A DNA stretch of 64,000 nt from Hyphomicrobiales bacterium (GCA_017305925.1 JAFKJW010000180.1:62001-126000); one strand, 5' to 3'. Counted from the stretch's first letter, positions 54,881 to 63,838 are shown. Translations and numbers: made by a program. Notes: generated by a model from the sequence alone, not told the origin.

Positions 54881-56329
54881 CTATGGGGTGAAGACCTTCT
54901 GCGTGAACCGCTCTGTCAGCCGCGCCAGTTCCGGCCCCAGAACCCGGTCATTGCCCACCGGGGGAACCGCCTCCCGAACCTCCCGGACGAAGCCGGCAAG
55001 CTGAACCGGGGCCCGGCGGCCGGTGACGTGGAGCGCCTGCGAGGCGATGACGGCAAGGCTCGCCAGGCAGGCGTCAAGATAGCGCCCGGCTCTTTCCTCC
55101 TTGGCCCAGGCCGGAAAGGCGGTTGCCGCGACGTCGTCCTGCCCGGCGCCCGCCGATTCCGTTCCGGGGATGAAGGTGCGCTGCGCGGCCGCTTTCGCCT
55201 GTTCCAGATAGCCCGTCGTCGCCATGGGTACATAGCCGAGGCTGCCGTGCCCGTCGCTGTCGCTGGGATGGCGCCCGACCATCAGCATGTCGGGCAGGTG
55301 CGACACGGCCCCGCTCAGCAGCTTCGATGCGTGCCGGTCGCAGAGCAGGCAGAGATCGGCCCAGATGGCGGACAGGTCGTCGAGCGCCGGCGCCGCCATC
55401 GCGTTGTGGTAGCCGCCCGTGCTGATGCAGCGCCCGTAGGGGTGATCGCCGTCCGGCGGAATGTAGACCGGATTGTCGGACGCCGAGCCGAGCGAGATGT
55501 TCGCGGCGCGCTCGGCGGCCGCGACGGCGCGGTGGGCATGGCCCAGCACGCGCGGCACGATGCGGTAGCTCACGGGCGCCTGATAGTTCCGCCGCTCCGT
55601 GTCCGCCCCTTCGAGCAGGCGCCGCAATCCCTGAAGGGCCGCGGCTTCGTGCTCGTCGCCCCAGAGTTGATCCAGCGCCCGGTCGTAATGCTCCATCGGA
55701 GCGCGGAACGCCTCGATCGAAAGCGCCATGATCCGTTCCGCGAGGTCGAGGCGGCGACGCGCGGCCAGCGCGGCGTCTGCCAGCAGCGCTGCCGCGCATG
55801 GCGAGCCGTTGATGAGCGAGCCTCTTTCCTTGACCTCCAGGTCGAAGCGCGCCGTCAGGTCCGCGAACAGCGGATAGAGCGCCAGGATCTCCCCGGCGCC
55901 GCCCTGCCCGGACGAGGCCACGCTCGGCAGGGGCTGACCGTTGAGCATCTCCGCGACGGCAAGGGCGATGCGCGGGGTGGTCGCGGCGTTGCCTTCGAGA
56001 AAATTGGCGAGGCGGGCCAGTATCATGGCCCTGACGACCCGCTCGGGATAGGGGTCGCCGAAAGACGTCGCCGCGGCAAAGGCCTTGATCCGCGCATGCC
56101 GCTCCCGCTCCTCCGTCGAAAGCCGCGTGCTTGCCAGTTCCCCCATGGCGGTCGTGACGCCGTAGATCATCACGTCGGGGTCATTGTCGATCAGGTGCAG
56201 GAACGCTTCCCGGCAGCGCGCGATCTCCTGGAGCGCGCTCTCGCCGATCCGCACATGCTCGCCCTGCCATGCCACGCGCAGGACCGACTGAAGGTTGATG
56301 TCTGCCCTCTTTGTCAAAGTGACAGTCAT
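54881..56329 (-). CDS. HAL/PAL-family lyase homologue without the MIO triad
   Basis: A 482-residue member of the histidine/phenylalanine ammonia-lyase fold. Conserved active-site residues of Pseudomonas HutH are recognisable at or near an offset of +3: Tyr56 (IYGVTTAMGE) and, in the usual order, Asn174 (LINGSP), Tyr255 and Arg256 (PVSYRIVPRV). At the position of Ala142-Ser143-Gly144, which cyclises into the MIO cofactor, this protein has Ala145-Gly146-Glu147 (SSGQGGAGEIL). It therefore cannot make MIO and should work by plain acid-base elimination, as reported for ergothionase, a MIO-free relative. It is divergent from the hydantoinase-like operon across 173 bases, suggesting a shared pathway. 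Confidence 0.87.
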   Translation of the reverse strand: MTVTLTKRADINLQSVLRVAWQGEHVRIGESALQEIARCREAFLHLIDNDPDVMIYGVTTAMGELASTRLSTEERERHARIKAFAAATSFGDPYPERVVRAMILARLANFLEGNAATTPRIALAVAEMLNGQPLPSVASSGQGGAGEILALYPLFADLTARFDLEVKERGSLINGSPCAAALLADAALAARRRLDLAERIMALSIEAFRAPMEHYDRALDQLWGDEHEAAALQGLRRLLEGADTERRNYQAPVSYRIVPRVLGHAHRAVAAAERAANISLGSASDNPVYIPPDGDHPYGRCISTGGYHNAMAAPALDDLSAIWADLCLLCDRHASKLLSGAVSHLPDMLMVGRHPSDSDGHGSLGYVPMATTGYLEQAKAAAQRTFIPGTESAGAGQDDVAATAFPAWAKEERAGRYLDACLASLAVIASQALHVTGRRAPVQLAGFVREVREAVPPVGNDRVLGPELARLTERFTQKVFTP

Positions 56330-56502
56330 GGCTATACCCCGGCACGTTCACGATTGCTTCCTCGATGTGCAGTTGCGCCGCGCGGACGGGTAGCGTCAAG
56401 GGATGCGCCGATCTTTGCCATTGGCCCCGGACTTTGCGGAGAATAGGGATTGTGTGCCCGGTGGTGGACAGCCGATGATGCCGGAAGCAAGGAGGGAGAC
56501 CG

Positions 56503-57864
56503 ATGTCAGACTTTGACCTGGTTCTGACGGGCCGGGTGGTCGGGACCGACCGTGTCCGCGAAGCGGGATATGTCGCCGTCCGGGACGGGCTGGTGGAGCG
56601 CGTCGGCGAGGGCGCGCCCCCCGCGGCTTCGCGTCGGGAGGATTTTGGCGACGCCTTCATCCTGCCGGGCGCGATAGACGCCCAGGTTCATTCCCGCTCC
56701 CAGGCCGGGCAGGAGGATTTCGTCTGGTCCACCCGCTCGGCCGCCGCCGGGGGCGTTACCACGATCGTCGACATGCCCTATGACGACGGGATGCTCATCT
56801 GCGACGCGGAGCGGCTTTCGCGCAAGGCGCGCGAGGCCGCGGAACAGGCCCGCGTCGATTTCGCGCTCTACGGCACCGTGCATCCCGAGCAGGGACCTGC
56901 CCATATCGCCGGGATGGTCGCCGCCGGCGCGGCCGGCTTCAAGTTCTCGACCTTCGGCACGCATCCCGAACGGTTCCCCCGCATCTCCCCGGATATGCTG
57001 CATGCCTGCTTCGCCGAGATTTCGCGCCACGGCCTGATCGCGGGCATCCACAACGAGGACGACGAGATGGTGCGCGCCGCCACCGCGCGGGTCACGCGTT
57101 CGGGCATCACCGACTATCGCGCGCACGGCCTGTCGCGACCGCCCGTCGCCGAAGCGGTGGCGACCGCTACGGTCTACGAGATCGGCGCGGCGACCGGCTG
57201 CTCGACGCACATCGTGCATTGCTCCATCGGGCGCGGCTACGATCTGTGCCGCGCCTACCGCGAACAGGGCTTCGATACGACGATGGAAGCCTGTATCCAC
57301 TATCTCGTCCTCGACGAGGAGCACGATGTCGCCCGTCTCGGCGGCCGGGCGAAGATCAATCCGCCGATCCGTTCCCGCGCCGAGGTGGAAACCCTTTGGC
57401 GGCACCTCGCCTCGGGCAACGTCACCATCGTTTCGACCGACCATGTGAGCTGGTCCGCAGCCAGGAAGGACGATCCCGTCATGCTGAACAACGCCTCGGG
57501 CGCGCCCGGCCTGGAGGTTCTCTATTCGCTCCTGCTCAAGGGCCTGTTCGAGCGCGGGCTGAGCTTTTCATGGGCGTCCCGTCTTCTGGCGGCCAATCCG
57601 GCGCGGCTGTTCCGGATCGGCCACCGGAAGGGTGCGCTGGAGATCGGCCGCGACGCCGACATCGTCGTCATGGCCTACGATCCGCGGTCCTACGATCCGG
57701 CAGCCAGCGGCAACAATGTCGCGACATGGAGCCCCTATGCCGGGATGGAACTGCCCTTCCGGCCCGTCGCCACGTTCCAGCGCGGCAGGCTCGTCTTCGA
57801 TGGCGCCCGGGTGCTGGCCGAGCCGGGATCGGGCCGTTTCGTAACGCCGGCCCTCGCCGCGTGA
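56503..57864 (+). CDS. Hydantoinase/allantoinase-like cyclic amidohydrolase with QxH
   Basis: A 453-residue amidohydrolase-superfamily enzyme of the allantoinase/dihydropyrimidinase branch, which opens cyclic ureides or imides. The bridging lysine K147 (AAGFKFSTFG), His183 (GIHNED), His236/His239 (THIVHC) and Asp313 (VSTDHVSW) are present. The first metal motif, normally HxH, is GAIDAQVHSRS with Gln61 in place of the first histidine. The start ATG has AAGGAGGGAG upstream. It is coupled to a carbamoylase-like gene, the classic next step after ring opening. Confidence 0.87.
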   Translation: MSDFDLVLTGRVVGTDRVREAGYVAVRDGLVERVGEGAPPAASRREDFGDAFILPGAIDAQVHSRSQAGQEDFVWSTRSAAAGGVTTIVDMPYDDGMLICDAERLSRKAREAAEQARVDFALYGTVHPEQGPAHIAGMVAAGAAGFKFSTFGTHPERFPRISPDMLHACFAEISRHGLIAGIHNEDDEMVRAATARVTRSGITDYRAHGLSRPPVAEAVATATVYEIGAATGCSTHIVHCSIGRGYDLCRAYREQGFDTTMEACIHYLVLDEEHDVARLGGRAKINPPIRSRAEVETLWRHLASGNVTIVSTDHVSWSAARKDDPVMLNNASGAPGLEVLYSLLLKGLFERGLSFSWASRLLAANPARLFRIGHRKGALEIGRDADIVVMAYDPRSYDPAASGNNVATWSPYAGMELPFRPVATFQRGRLVFDGARVLAEPGSGRFVTPALAA

Positions 57865-59147
57865 GCCCGACTGTCGATCGCGGGCGCCTGTGGGCGGATA
57901 TCATGGCGCTCGGGGAACTCACCGAGCCGGACGCCCCCTACACGCGTCGGTCCTTCTCGCCGATGTTCCTGAAGGGGCGCGAATGGCTGTCGCAGCGCTT
58001 TGCGGAAGCCGGCATGGCGGTACGGATCGACGCCGGCGGCAATCGCATCGGACGTCTGGCGGGCGCAGACCCGGCATCGAGCACGATCATGATCGGCTCG
58101 CACAGTGACAGCGTTCCCTCCGGCGGCAGGTTCGATGGGATAGCCGGTGTCATCGCGGCCCTTGAAGTCGTTCGCGCGCTTCGCAATGCCGGCCGTGCCC
58201 TGAACCATGCGGTCGAAGTGGTGGACTTCCTGGCGGAGGAGCCGAGCGAGTTCGGCTTGTCCTGCATAGGAAGCCGGGCGATGGCCGGCTGCCTTCTCGA
58301 TGACATGCTGGCTTACCGGAACGCCGGCGGCGAAACGCTCGTCGCCGCCATCGACAGGATGGGCGGCGACGCGGCCAATATCACGCAGGCCCGGCGCGAC
58401 GACATCGCCGCCTTCCTCGAGCTTCACATCGAGCAGGGCCCAATCCTCGAAGCCACGCGGACCGATCTGGGAATCGTCTCCGCCATCGCCGGCGTGACGC
58501 GCGTCGAAATCCGCTTCGAGGGCCGCGCCGATCACGCGGGCACGACGCCGATGCATCTGCGCCGCGACGCGGGGCTGGGAGCTGCCGCCACGATGGCCTT
58601 CGTCGCAGCCGAAGCCGGCCGGCTCGCCGGGACGGACCGCGGGCATTTCGTCGCGACGACCGGCATCGTGACCCTTTCGCCCAACGCGGCAAACGTGATC
58701 CCGGGCGAAGCACGCCTGGTCGTCGACATCCGCGCCGAGGACGACGGCGTTCTGGACGCGTTTCTCGCGAGCCTCGACGCACAGACTTCGGCAATCGCGC
58801 AGGCTACCCGCATCGAGCGGGCCGGCTGGAAGATTCTGTCGCGAACCCGTCCCGCCCATTGCGATCCGTACCTGCGGAAGCTCCTTGGCCAGAGCGCCCG
58901 AGGCCTCGGCTATTCCACCCTGGACATGGCGTCCGGCGCCGGGCATGACGCGGCCTTCATGTCGACTATCGCGCCGAGCGCCATGGTCTTCGTGCCCTGC
59001 CGCGAGGGGCGCAGCCACATGCCGGAGGAATGGGCGACGCCCGAAGCGATAGCCGCCGGCGCCGCCACCCTCCTCGAAACGGCCATGCGCCTCGATACGG
59101 AAGCCGTCCCGGCGGATGAAACCCCGATGCAAGGAGCGTGGCAGTGA
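57861..59147 (+). CDS. Zn-dependent N-carbamoyl amino acid hydrolase/allantoate amidohydrolase family
   Basis: A 428-residue M20-type hydrolase of the AmaB/AllC/HyuC group. Metal motifs: SHSDSVPSGGRFDG (His, Asp), FLAEEPSEFG (Glu-Glu), the LHIEQGPILE histidine, the lid histidine in GRADHAGTTPM, and GAGHDAAFM near the end. It would remove a carbamoyl, formimidoyl or ureido group from the open-chain product of the previous enzyme. The start is a GTG overlapping the hydantoinase-like stop (GTGA). Confidence 0.9.
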   Translation: MSPTVDRGRLWADIMALGELTEPDAPYTRRSFSPMFLKGREWLSQRFAEAGMAVRIDAGGNRIGRLAGADPASSTIMIGSHSDSVPSGGRFDGIAGVIAALEVVRALRNAGRALNHAVEVVDFLAEEPSEFGLSCIGSRAMAGCLLDDMLAYRNAGGETLVAAIDRMGGDAANITQARRDDIAAFLELHIEQGPILEATRTDLGIVSAIAGVTRVEIRFEGRADHAGTTPMHLRRDAGLGAAATMAFVAAEAGRLAGTDRGHFVATTGIVTLSPNAANVIPGEARLVVDIRAEDDGVLDAFLASLDAQTSAIAQATRIERAGWKILSRTRPAHCDPYLRKLLGQSARGLGYSTLDMASGAGHDAAFMSTIAPSAMVFVPCREGRSHMPEEWATPEAIAAGAATLLETAMRLDTEAVPADETPMQGAWQ

Positions 59148-60505
59148 CCGACCAGAGCATGCGCGGCTTCCTTTCGGAGCTGGAGGAGAACGGCGAATTG
59201 CAGCGCGTCGAGCGTGCCGTCGATACGCGCTTCGAGATCGCATCGGTGCTGACCCTGCGGCAGCGGGGACCGGCGCAGTTGTTCGCTCGCGTCGACGGCT
59301 ACGCGATGCCGGTGGCCGGCAATCTCTACAATCACCGGAGCCGCTTCGCCGCGGCGCTGGGCATCAAGCCGGGAGAGCTGGATGCGGCCTGCGCAAGGGC
59401 GCTCCAGCAGCCGCTCGCGCCGCGGATCGTGGACGAGGCGCCGGTGCAGCAGGTCGTCCATCACGCGCCGCTGGACATCGGCACGCTCCTGCCGGTGCCG
59501 CATTGGTTCGAGCGGGAGGCGGCCCCTTACATCACCGCCGGCGTCATCGTCGCCAAGGATCGCGAGACCGGACGGCGCAACGTCTCGATCGCCCGGCTGC
59601 GGCTCGAAGGCGGTTCGAGGCTGATGGCCGGCATCGCCAGGAACCACCACCTCGCCCGGATCGCGGAGAAAGCGCTGCAACGGGGGCAGGATCTGGAGAT
59701 CGCGGTGGCCATCGGCAATCACGCCGCCGTCCTGCTCGGCTCGCAAATGTATGTCGGCCTCGGCGACGACGAATTCGACATCGTCGGCGGCCTGCTCGGC
59801 GAACCGGTGGAACTGGTGAAGTGCAAGACGGTCGATCTCGAAGTCCCGGCGCATGCGGAGATCGTGCTGGAAGGCCGTTTGTGCCCGGCGGAACTGATCG
59901 AGGAAGGAGCCGTCTCCGAGTTTCCGGGGTTCTACGTCTATTACGGCCCGGGGATCGCCGTCGAGATCGGCTGCGTGACGCACCGCGAGGACGCCGTCTA
60001 TCAGGCGATCCTGCCCGGTTATGCTCCCGAACATTGCCTTCTGGGCGCCGTCGCGATCGGCGCCACCCTCACGCGCGACCTGCAACGGTCGATCCCGGCC
60101 GTGCGGCGGGTCTTCATCACCGACGGCGGCATGGGGCGGCTGCATGCGGTCATCTCCATGCACCGGCCGCGCCTCGGCGAGGGCAAGCGCGCGGTGATCC
60201 TGGCGATGGGCCTGGTCAACCTGCTGAAGCTCGTCATCGTCGTCGAGGACGACATCGACCCCGAAGACCCGCGGCAGGTCGAATGGTCGCTCGCGGCCCG
60301 GTTTCGGGGGCATGAGGATCTGCTCGTGCTGCCCGGCGTCCGGGCTGACCGCTGCGACCCGCTGCACGAGGATCTCGTCGTCACCAAGATCGGCATGATC
60401 GCCACGACGCGGCCGGGCGACGGCGAGCCCGGCGGGCGCTCCGAATTCGCCGCGCCTGCGCGGGACATCCTCGAACGCGTCAGGGCGAACCTGCAGCTTT
60501 ACTGA
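59144..60505 (+). CDS. UbiD-family prenyl-FMN decarboxylase
   Basis: A 453-residue reversible decarboxylase of the UbiD/Fdc type that uses prenylated FMN. The E-R-E triad can be placed as Arg151 (NVSIAR), Glu254 and Glu259 (EEGAVSEFPGFY), with the five-residue gap known from fungal Fdc1. IVLEG precedes it. The GTG at 59144 overlaps the previous stop and has AAGGAG seven bases upstream; a GTG at 59138 is too close to that site. Substrates of the family are unsaturated or (hetero)aromatic carboxylic acids. Next to a lyase that would create an acrylate, a vinyl-type or ring decarboxylation is plausible. Confidence 0.91.
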   Translation: MTDQSMRGFLSELEENGELQRVERAVDTRFEIASVLTLRQRGPAQLFARVDGYAMPVAGNLYNHRSRFAAALGIKPGELDAACARALQQPLAPRIVDEAPVQQVVHHAPLDIGTLLPVPHWFEREAAPYITAGVIVAKDRETGRRNVSIARLRLEGGSRLMAGIARNHHLARIAEKALQRGQDLEIAVAIGNHAAVLLGSQMYVGLGDDEFDIVGGLLGEPVELVKCKTVDLEVPAHAEIVLEGRLCPAELIEEGAVSEFPGFYVYYGPGIAVEIGCVTHREDAVYQAILPGYAPEHCLLGAVAIGATLTRDLQRSIPAVRRVFITDGGMGRLHAVISMHRPRLGEGKRAVILAMGLVNLLKLVIVVEDDIDPEDPRQVEWSLAARFRGHEDLLVLPGVRADRCDPLHEDLVVTKIGMIATTRPGDGEPGGRSEFAAPARDILERVRANLQLY

Positions 60506-60532
60506 CGGCCGAAAGCGGATCAGGAGTTCTCC

Positions 60533-61117
60533 TTGTCGAAAGAACGGTTCATCGTCGCCATCACCGGGGCTTCCGGTCACGTCTACGGCATCCGGCTGCT
60601 GGAGACGCTGCGCGAGCTTGGCTTCGAGACCCATCTGGTGGTTTCGAAAGCGGCTGTCGTCGCCCTTGCCCACGAAACGGATCTCAAGCTCAGGGACGTG
60701 CAGGCCCTTGCCGACCACGTCCACGGCAATGACGACGTGGCCTCGCCGATCTCCAGCGGCTCGTTTCGCACGCGCGGCATGATCATAGCCCCCTGCACCA
60801 CCAAGACGCTGGGCGAGATCGCCTCAGGCGCCTGCGGCACGCTGGTTTCGCGCGCGGCCGACGTGACGTTGAAGGAAAGGCGCAGGCTGGTGCTGCTGCT
60901 GCGCGAGACGCCGCTGCATCTCGGTCATTTGAGGAACATGGTGGCGGTGACGGAAATGGGGGCGGTCGTCATGCCGCCCGTCCCGGCCTTTTACGCAAGG
61001 CCCCATACGATCGACGACATCATCGACCATACCGTCGGCCGCGCGCTCGACCTGTTCGACATCGATACCGGCCGTGTCAGGCGCTGGAAGGAACCTGGCG
61101 GAAAAATCCCGGATTAG
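60533..61117 (+). CDS. ubiX: UbiX-type flavin prenyltransferase
   Basis: A 194-residue enzyme that attaches a dimethylallyl group to FMN, making the cofactor needed by UbiD. It has the Rossmann-like start ITGASGHVYGIRLLE, the conserved KTLGEIASGACGTLVSRAADV loop region and the C-terminal PPVPAFYARPHTIDDII. The start is a TTG with AGGAG upstream. A dedicated copy beside the UbiD gene supports a true prenyl-FMN-dependent reaction in this operon. Confidence 0.93.
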   Translation: MSKERFIVAITGASGHVYGIRLLETLRELGFETHLVVSKAAVVALAHETDLKLRDVQALADHVHGNDDVASPISSGSFRTRGMIIAPCTTKTLGEIASGACGTLVSRAADVTLKERRRLVLLLRETPLHLGHLRNMVAVTEMGAVVMPPVPAFYARPHTIDDIIDHTVGRALDLFDIDTGRVRRWKEPGGKIPD

Positions 61118-61554
61118 AAGAGCATTGCGCCCGGCTCCACACGGCGCGAGGCATTCCCGCGGCTCTGCATAAGGCGCACCATCGGAATCCTTGGCCTGGT
61201 CGGCCCGGAGCAGACGCTTCGGAGCACGGCCGCTACGTCGCCGCCATCTGCCCGGCCGAACCGGGTTGTTTCGCCCGATCGCCGGTAGACATGCATCACG
61301 GCGGTCGGACGGTGTCGAAGGCGCACCGGCTTGGCCTTCGAAAACGCAAGCGTGGAGGCATCGTCATCCGCTGCCGATGGCGTTTTGCGCCCCGCCGCAA
61401 GGCCAGCCCTTGCCTGAAGAGATTGCGGCTGCTCATATCGCGCGGATGCTGATCTGCAATGCCGTTCTTGTCGCCGTTGCCGGCGTGATCTCCAGCCCGC
61501 CGAACGAAACATTGCCGCAACGATGAATGCAGTCACGATCAAGAGACGTGGGCC
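61118..61554. other. Intergenic stretch without a recognised gene
   Basis: About 440 bases between UbiX and the kinase gene. Open frames exist on both strands because of the base composition, but none has a ribosome site or family resemblance. No hairpin terminator stood out after the UbiX stop. Confidence 0.45.
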
Positions 61555-62439
61555 ATGAACAAGCAGCACAAGCCGGTGGTCGTTGTCGTCGGCAGCCTTC
61601 ACTACGACATTATGGTGGACGCCCCGGGCCGGCCGATGAAGGGCGAAACCGTGACGGGTTTCGCCTGGCGGCCGAAATTCGGCGGAAAGGGTGGCAATCA
61701 GGCGGTGGCCGCAGCCCGCGCGGGCGCCAGGGTGCGCATGCTCGGGGCGGTCGGTGACGACGACTTCGGCCGCTTTCTCCTGGCTCGGCTGGCAGAAGGC
61801 GATGTCGACCGATCCTGGGTGGCCACCTTGCCCGGCGCGGCATCCGGTATGAGCGTGGCGATCTCCGACGCCAGCGGCGACTATGGTGCCGTGATCGTGT
61901 CCGGCGCCAATCTCCAGATCGACCTGGACGCCATAGCCGATCCTTCCCTCTGGATCGATGCCAGGGCGCTCGTCCTGCAAAATGAGATTCCCGTCGCGGC
62001 GAACCTTGCGGCTGCGCGGGCCGCGCGAAACGTCGGCGCGATGGTTTGTCTCAACGCCGCGCCGTTTCGCGAGCTTCCGGCGGAATTTCGGGAATTGGTC
62101 GACATGCTGGTTGTCAACGCCATCGAAGCAGAGCAGCTATGCGGCGTCGAAGTCGACGATCTCGCTTCGGCAGCGCGTGCCGCCGAAAAGCTTTCCTCGA
62201 TGTTTGCGTCGTCTGTCGTCACGGCGGGGGGACATGGCGTTGCCGGGTGCCGGCGCGGCTTTCCATCGATCGAGTTGCCGGCGCTGCCCGTTGAACTCGT
62301 CAGCACGCACGGTGCCGGCGACGTTTTCGTGGGTTCTCTGGCAGCGGGCATGGCGGCGGGCAGGCCTTTTGGCGACAGCCTCACAGCGGCCAACCAGGCG
62401 GCGGCTGAGCACGTCTCCCGACGGCCGGGGCCCGGCTAA
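61555..62439 (+). CDS. PfkB-family sugar kinase (ribokinase-like)
   Basis: A 294-residue carbohydrate kinase. The N-terminal substrate motif is PKFGGKGGNQAVAAARAG and the C-terminal catalytic motif is STHGAGDVFVGSLAAG with the base Asp. VVNAIEAEQLCG is typical of ribokinase. It phosphorylates a sugar or nucleoside; the specific one is unknown. It stands alone, followed by a rhizobial intergenic repeat, and shows no tie to the genes on either side. Confidence 0.9.
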   Translation: MNKQHKPVVVVVGSLHYDIMVDAPGRPMKGETVTGFAWRPKFGGKGGNQAVAAARAGARVRMLGAVGDDDFGRFLLARLAEGDVDRSWVATLPGAASGMSVAISDASGDYGAVIVSGANLQIDLDAIADPSLWIDARALVLQNEIPVAANLAAARAARNVGAMVCLNAAPFRELPAEFRELVDMLVVNAIEAEQLCGVEVDDLASAARAAEKLSSMFASSVVTAGGHGVAGCRRGFPSIELPALPVELVSTHGAGDVFVGSLAAGMAAGRPFGDSLTAANQAAAEHVSRRPGPG

Positions 62440-62440
62440 C

Positions 62441-62543
62441 GCATGTCTCCCGAAAGTGGATACCGGTTTCGGGACAAAGACATGCGTAAAATCAAAAACC
62501 TAAAACGCATGGAGCGAATCTGAAAGATCGCGACGCGCTTTAG
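62441..62543. repeat. Rhizobial-type palindromic intergenic repeat
   Basis: GCATGTCT (62441-62448) pairs with AGACATGC (62478-62485), and inside it CCCGAAA pairs with TTTCGGG around GTGGATACCGG, giving a strong hairpin. A conserved tail follows that ends in CGCGACGCGCTTTAG. I recognise the whole unit as a short dispersed element common between genes in Mesorhizobium and relatives. It may also end the kinase transcript. Confidence 0.7.
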
Positions 62544-62611
62544 GAAACCGCATCCGGAAGCGGTCTCACGCGATGCGTACAGCTCGCCTCATGGCCTCCG
62601 GCGGTGTCCCG

Positions 62612-63838
62612 TTATCGATTCCGTGCCACGGACGCGAGGGCGTGCTCAAGAGCGGCGTAGACCTTGTCAGCCGAATAGTTCATCTCGAAATACTTCCGCG
62701 AACTGGCCGCATAGGACTGTCGCCGGGCAGGCCCGGCGTCCATCATGGTGGCGATCGCGTTGGCAAGAGCCTGCGGCTGAGTGGCCGCGACCGCAATGCC
62801 CGCTCCGGATTCATTGACGATGCGCGCGCCCTCGCCGTTCAGGGAGGCAATGATCGGCTTGCCGCAGGCCATGTAACTTTGCGTCTTGTAGGGCACCGTC
62901 AAGGCGAAGATCGGTATGTCCTTCAGGCTGACCAGCATCGCGTCGGCATGGGCGAAGAACTTCGGCATCTCCTCCTCGGGATGACGCCCGAGGAAGTGGA
63001 ACCGTTCCTCAAGCCCGTTTTCCGCCACGAGGCGCTTGACGCGCTCCCCGTCGCGGCCGCTGCCGACGATCACCCAGTGAAGGTCCTCGCGCTCGCGCAG
63101 CAGCGCCGCGGCCGCGACCAGGGTATCGAAGTCCTGGCTCTCGCCGATATTGCCGGCGAACATCAGTCGGAAGCCGTCCTGCGGCACGAGCCCGGCATGG
63201 TCCGGCGCCTGTTCCGGCGTCAGCGGGCGATAGAGGTCGGGCGCGGTATTGGGCAGCAGCTGGATGCGCTCGGAAGGCACCCCGAACCTGGTGATCATAT
63301 CGTGGAAGGCCGCGCTCTGGACCATCACGATGTCGGCGCGCCGGTAGAGCCAGCCGCAGATCGCGTTCAGCAGGCCGACGACGAAGCGGTTGTGAAGGCC
63401 GAGCGTATAGGTCGCGCTTTCGGGCCAGATGTCCTGGACCCAGTAGACGCATGGCGTTCCGGTTCGCCAACGCAGGAAGATCCCCGCAAATGCCTGGAAC
63501 AGGGGGGACGGCATGGAGACGAAAGAAACGTCGGCTCGTTGCCGGAGTCGGCGAAAAATCGTCCAGCTTACCGCGACCGGGTAGATGGCATAATTGGCGA
63601 TCAGCGACAAGGCGGTCCGGCCCCTCGGCACGGTATAGGCTCGACTGATGCGCACACCCTCCCATTCCTCCTCGCGTCGCTTCTTGTTCGAGTAGCCCTC
63701 GAAAAAGCGCCCTGCCGGGTAGTTCGGAACGCATGGAAAGGCGTGGACCTCATGGCCGCGGCGGACAAGCTCGCGCGCAAGCGCATTATTCATGAACTGC
63801 TCGGGGTAGAAATACTGCGATATAAGAGCAATACGCAT
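62612..63838 (-). CDS. Family 4 glycosyltransferase, WbuB-like
   Basis: A 408-residue GT-B enzyme. It begins MRIALISQYFYPEQFMNN, typical of WbuB-type transferases for O-antigen or exopolysaccharide. WVQDIWPESA is also characteristic, and the C-domain has LMFAGNIGESQDFDTLV and YKTQSYMACGKPIIAS. The protein is cytoplasmic and membrane-associated. It is divergent from a nucleotide-sugar epimerase-like gene with a 52-base gap, marking the start of a surface polysaccharide locus. Confidence 0.92.
   Translation of the reverse strand: MRIALISQYFYPEQFMNNALARELVRRGHEVHAFPCVPNYPAGRFFEGYSNKKRREEEWEGVRISRAYTVPRGRTALSLIANYAIYPVAVSWTIFRRLRQRADVSFVSMPSPLFQAFAGIFLRWRTGTPCVYWVQDIWPESATYTLGLHNRFVVGLLNAICGWLYRRADIVMVQSAAFHDMITRFGVPSERIQLLPNTAPDLYRPLTPEQAPDHAGLVPQDGFRLMFAGNIGESQDFDTLVAAAALLREREDLHWVIVGSGRDGERVKRLVAENGLEERFHFLGRHPEEEMPKFFAHADAMLVSLKDIPIFALTVPYKTQSYMACGKPIIASLNGEGARIVNESGAGIAVAATQPQALANAIATMMDAGPARRQSYAASSRKYFEMNYSADKVYAALEHALASVARNR

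Noticed and set aside
54881-56329. hutH, histidine ammonia-lyase
   Set aside because: The Ala-Ser-Gly triad needed for the MIO cofactor is absent and no hutU, hutI or hutG gene is next to it.
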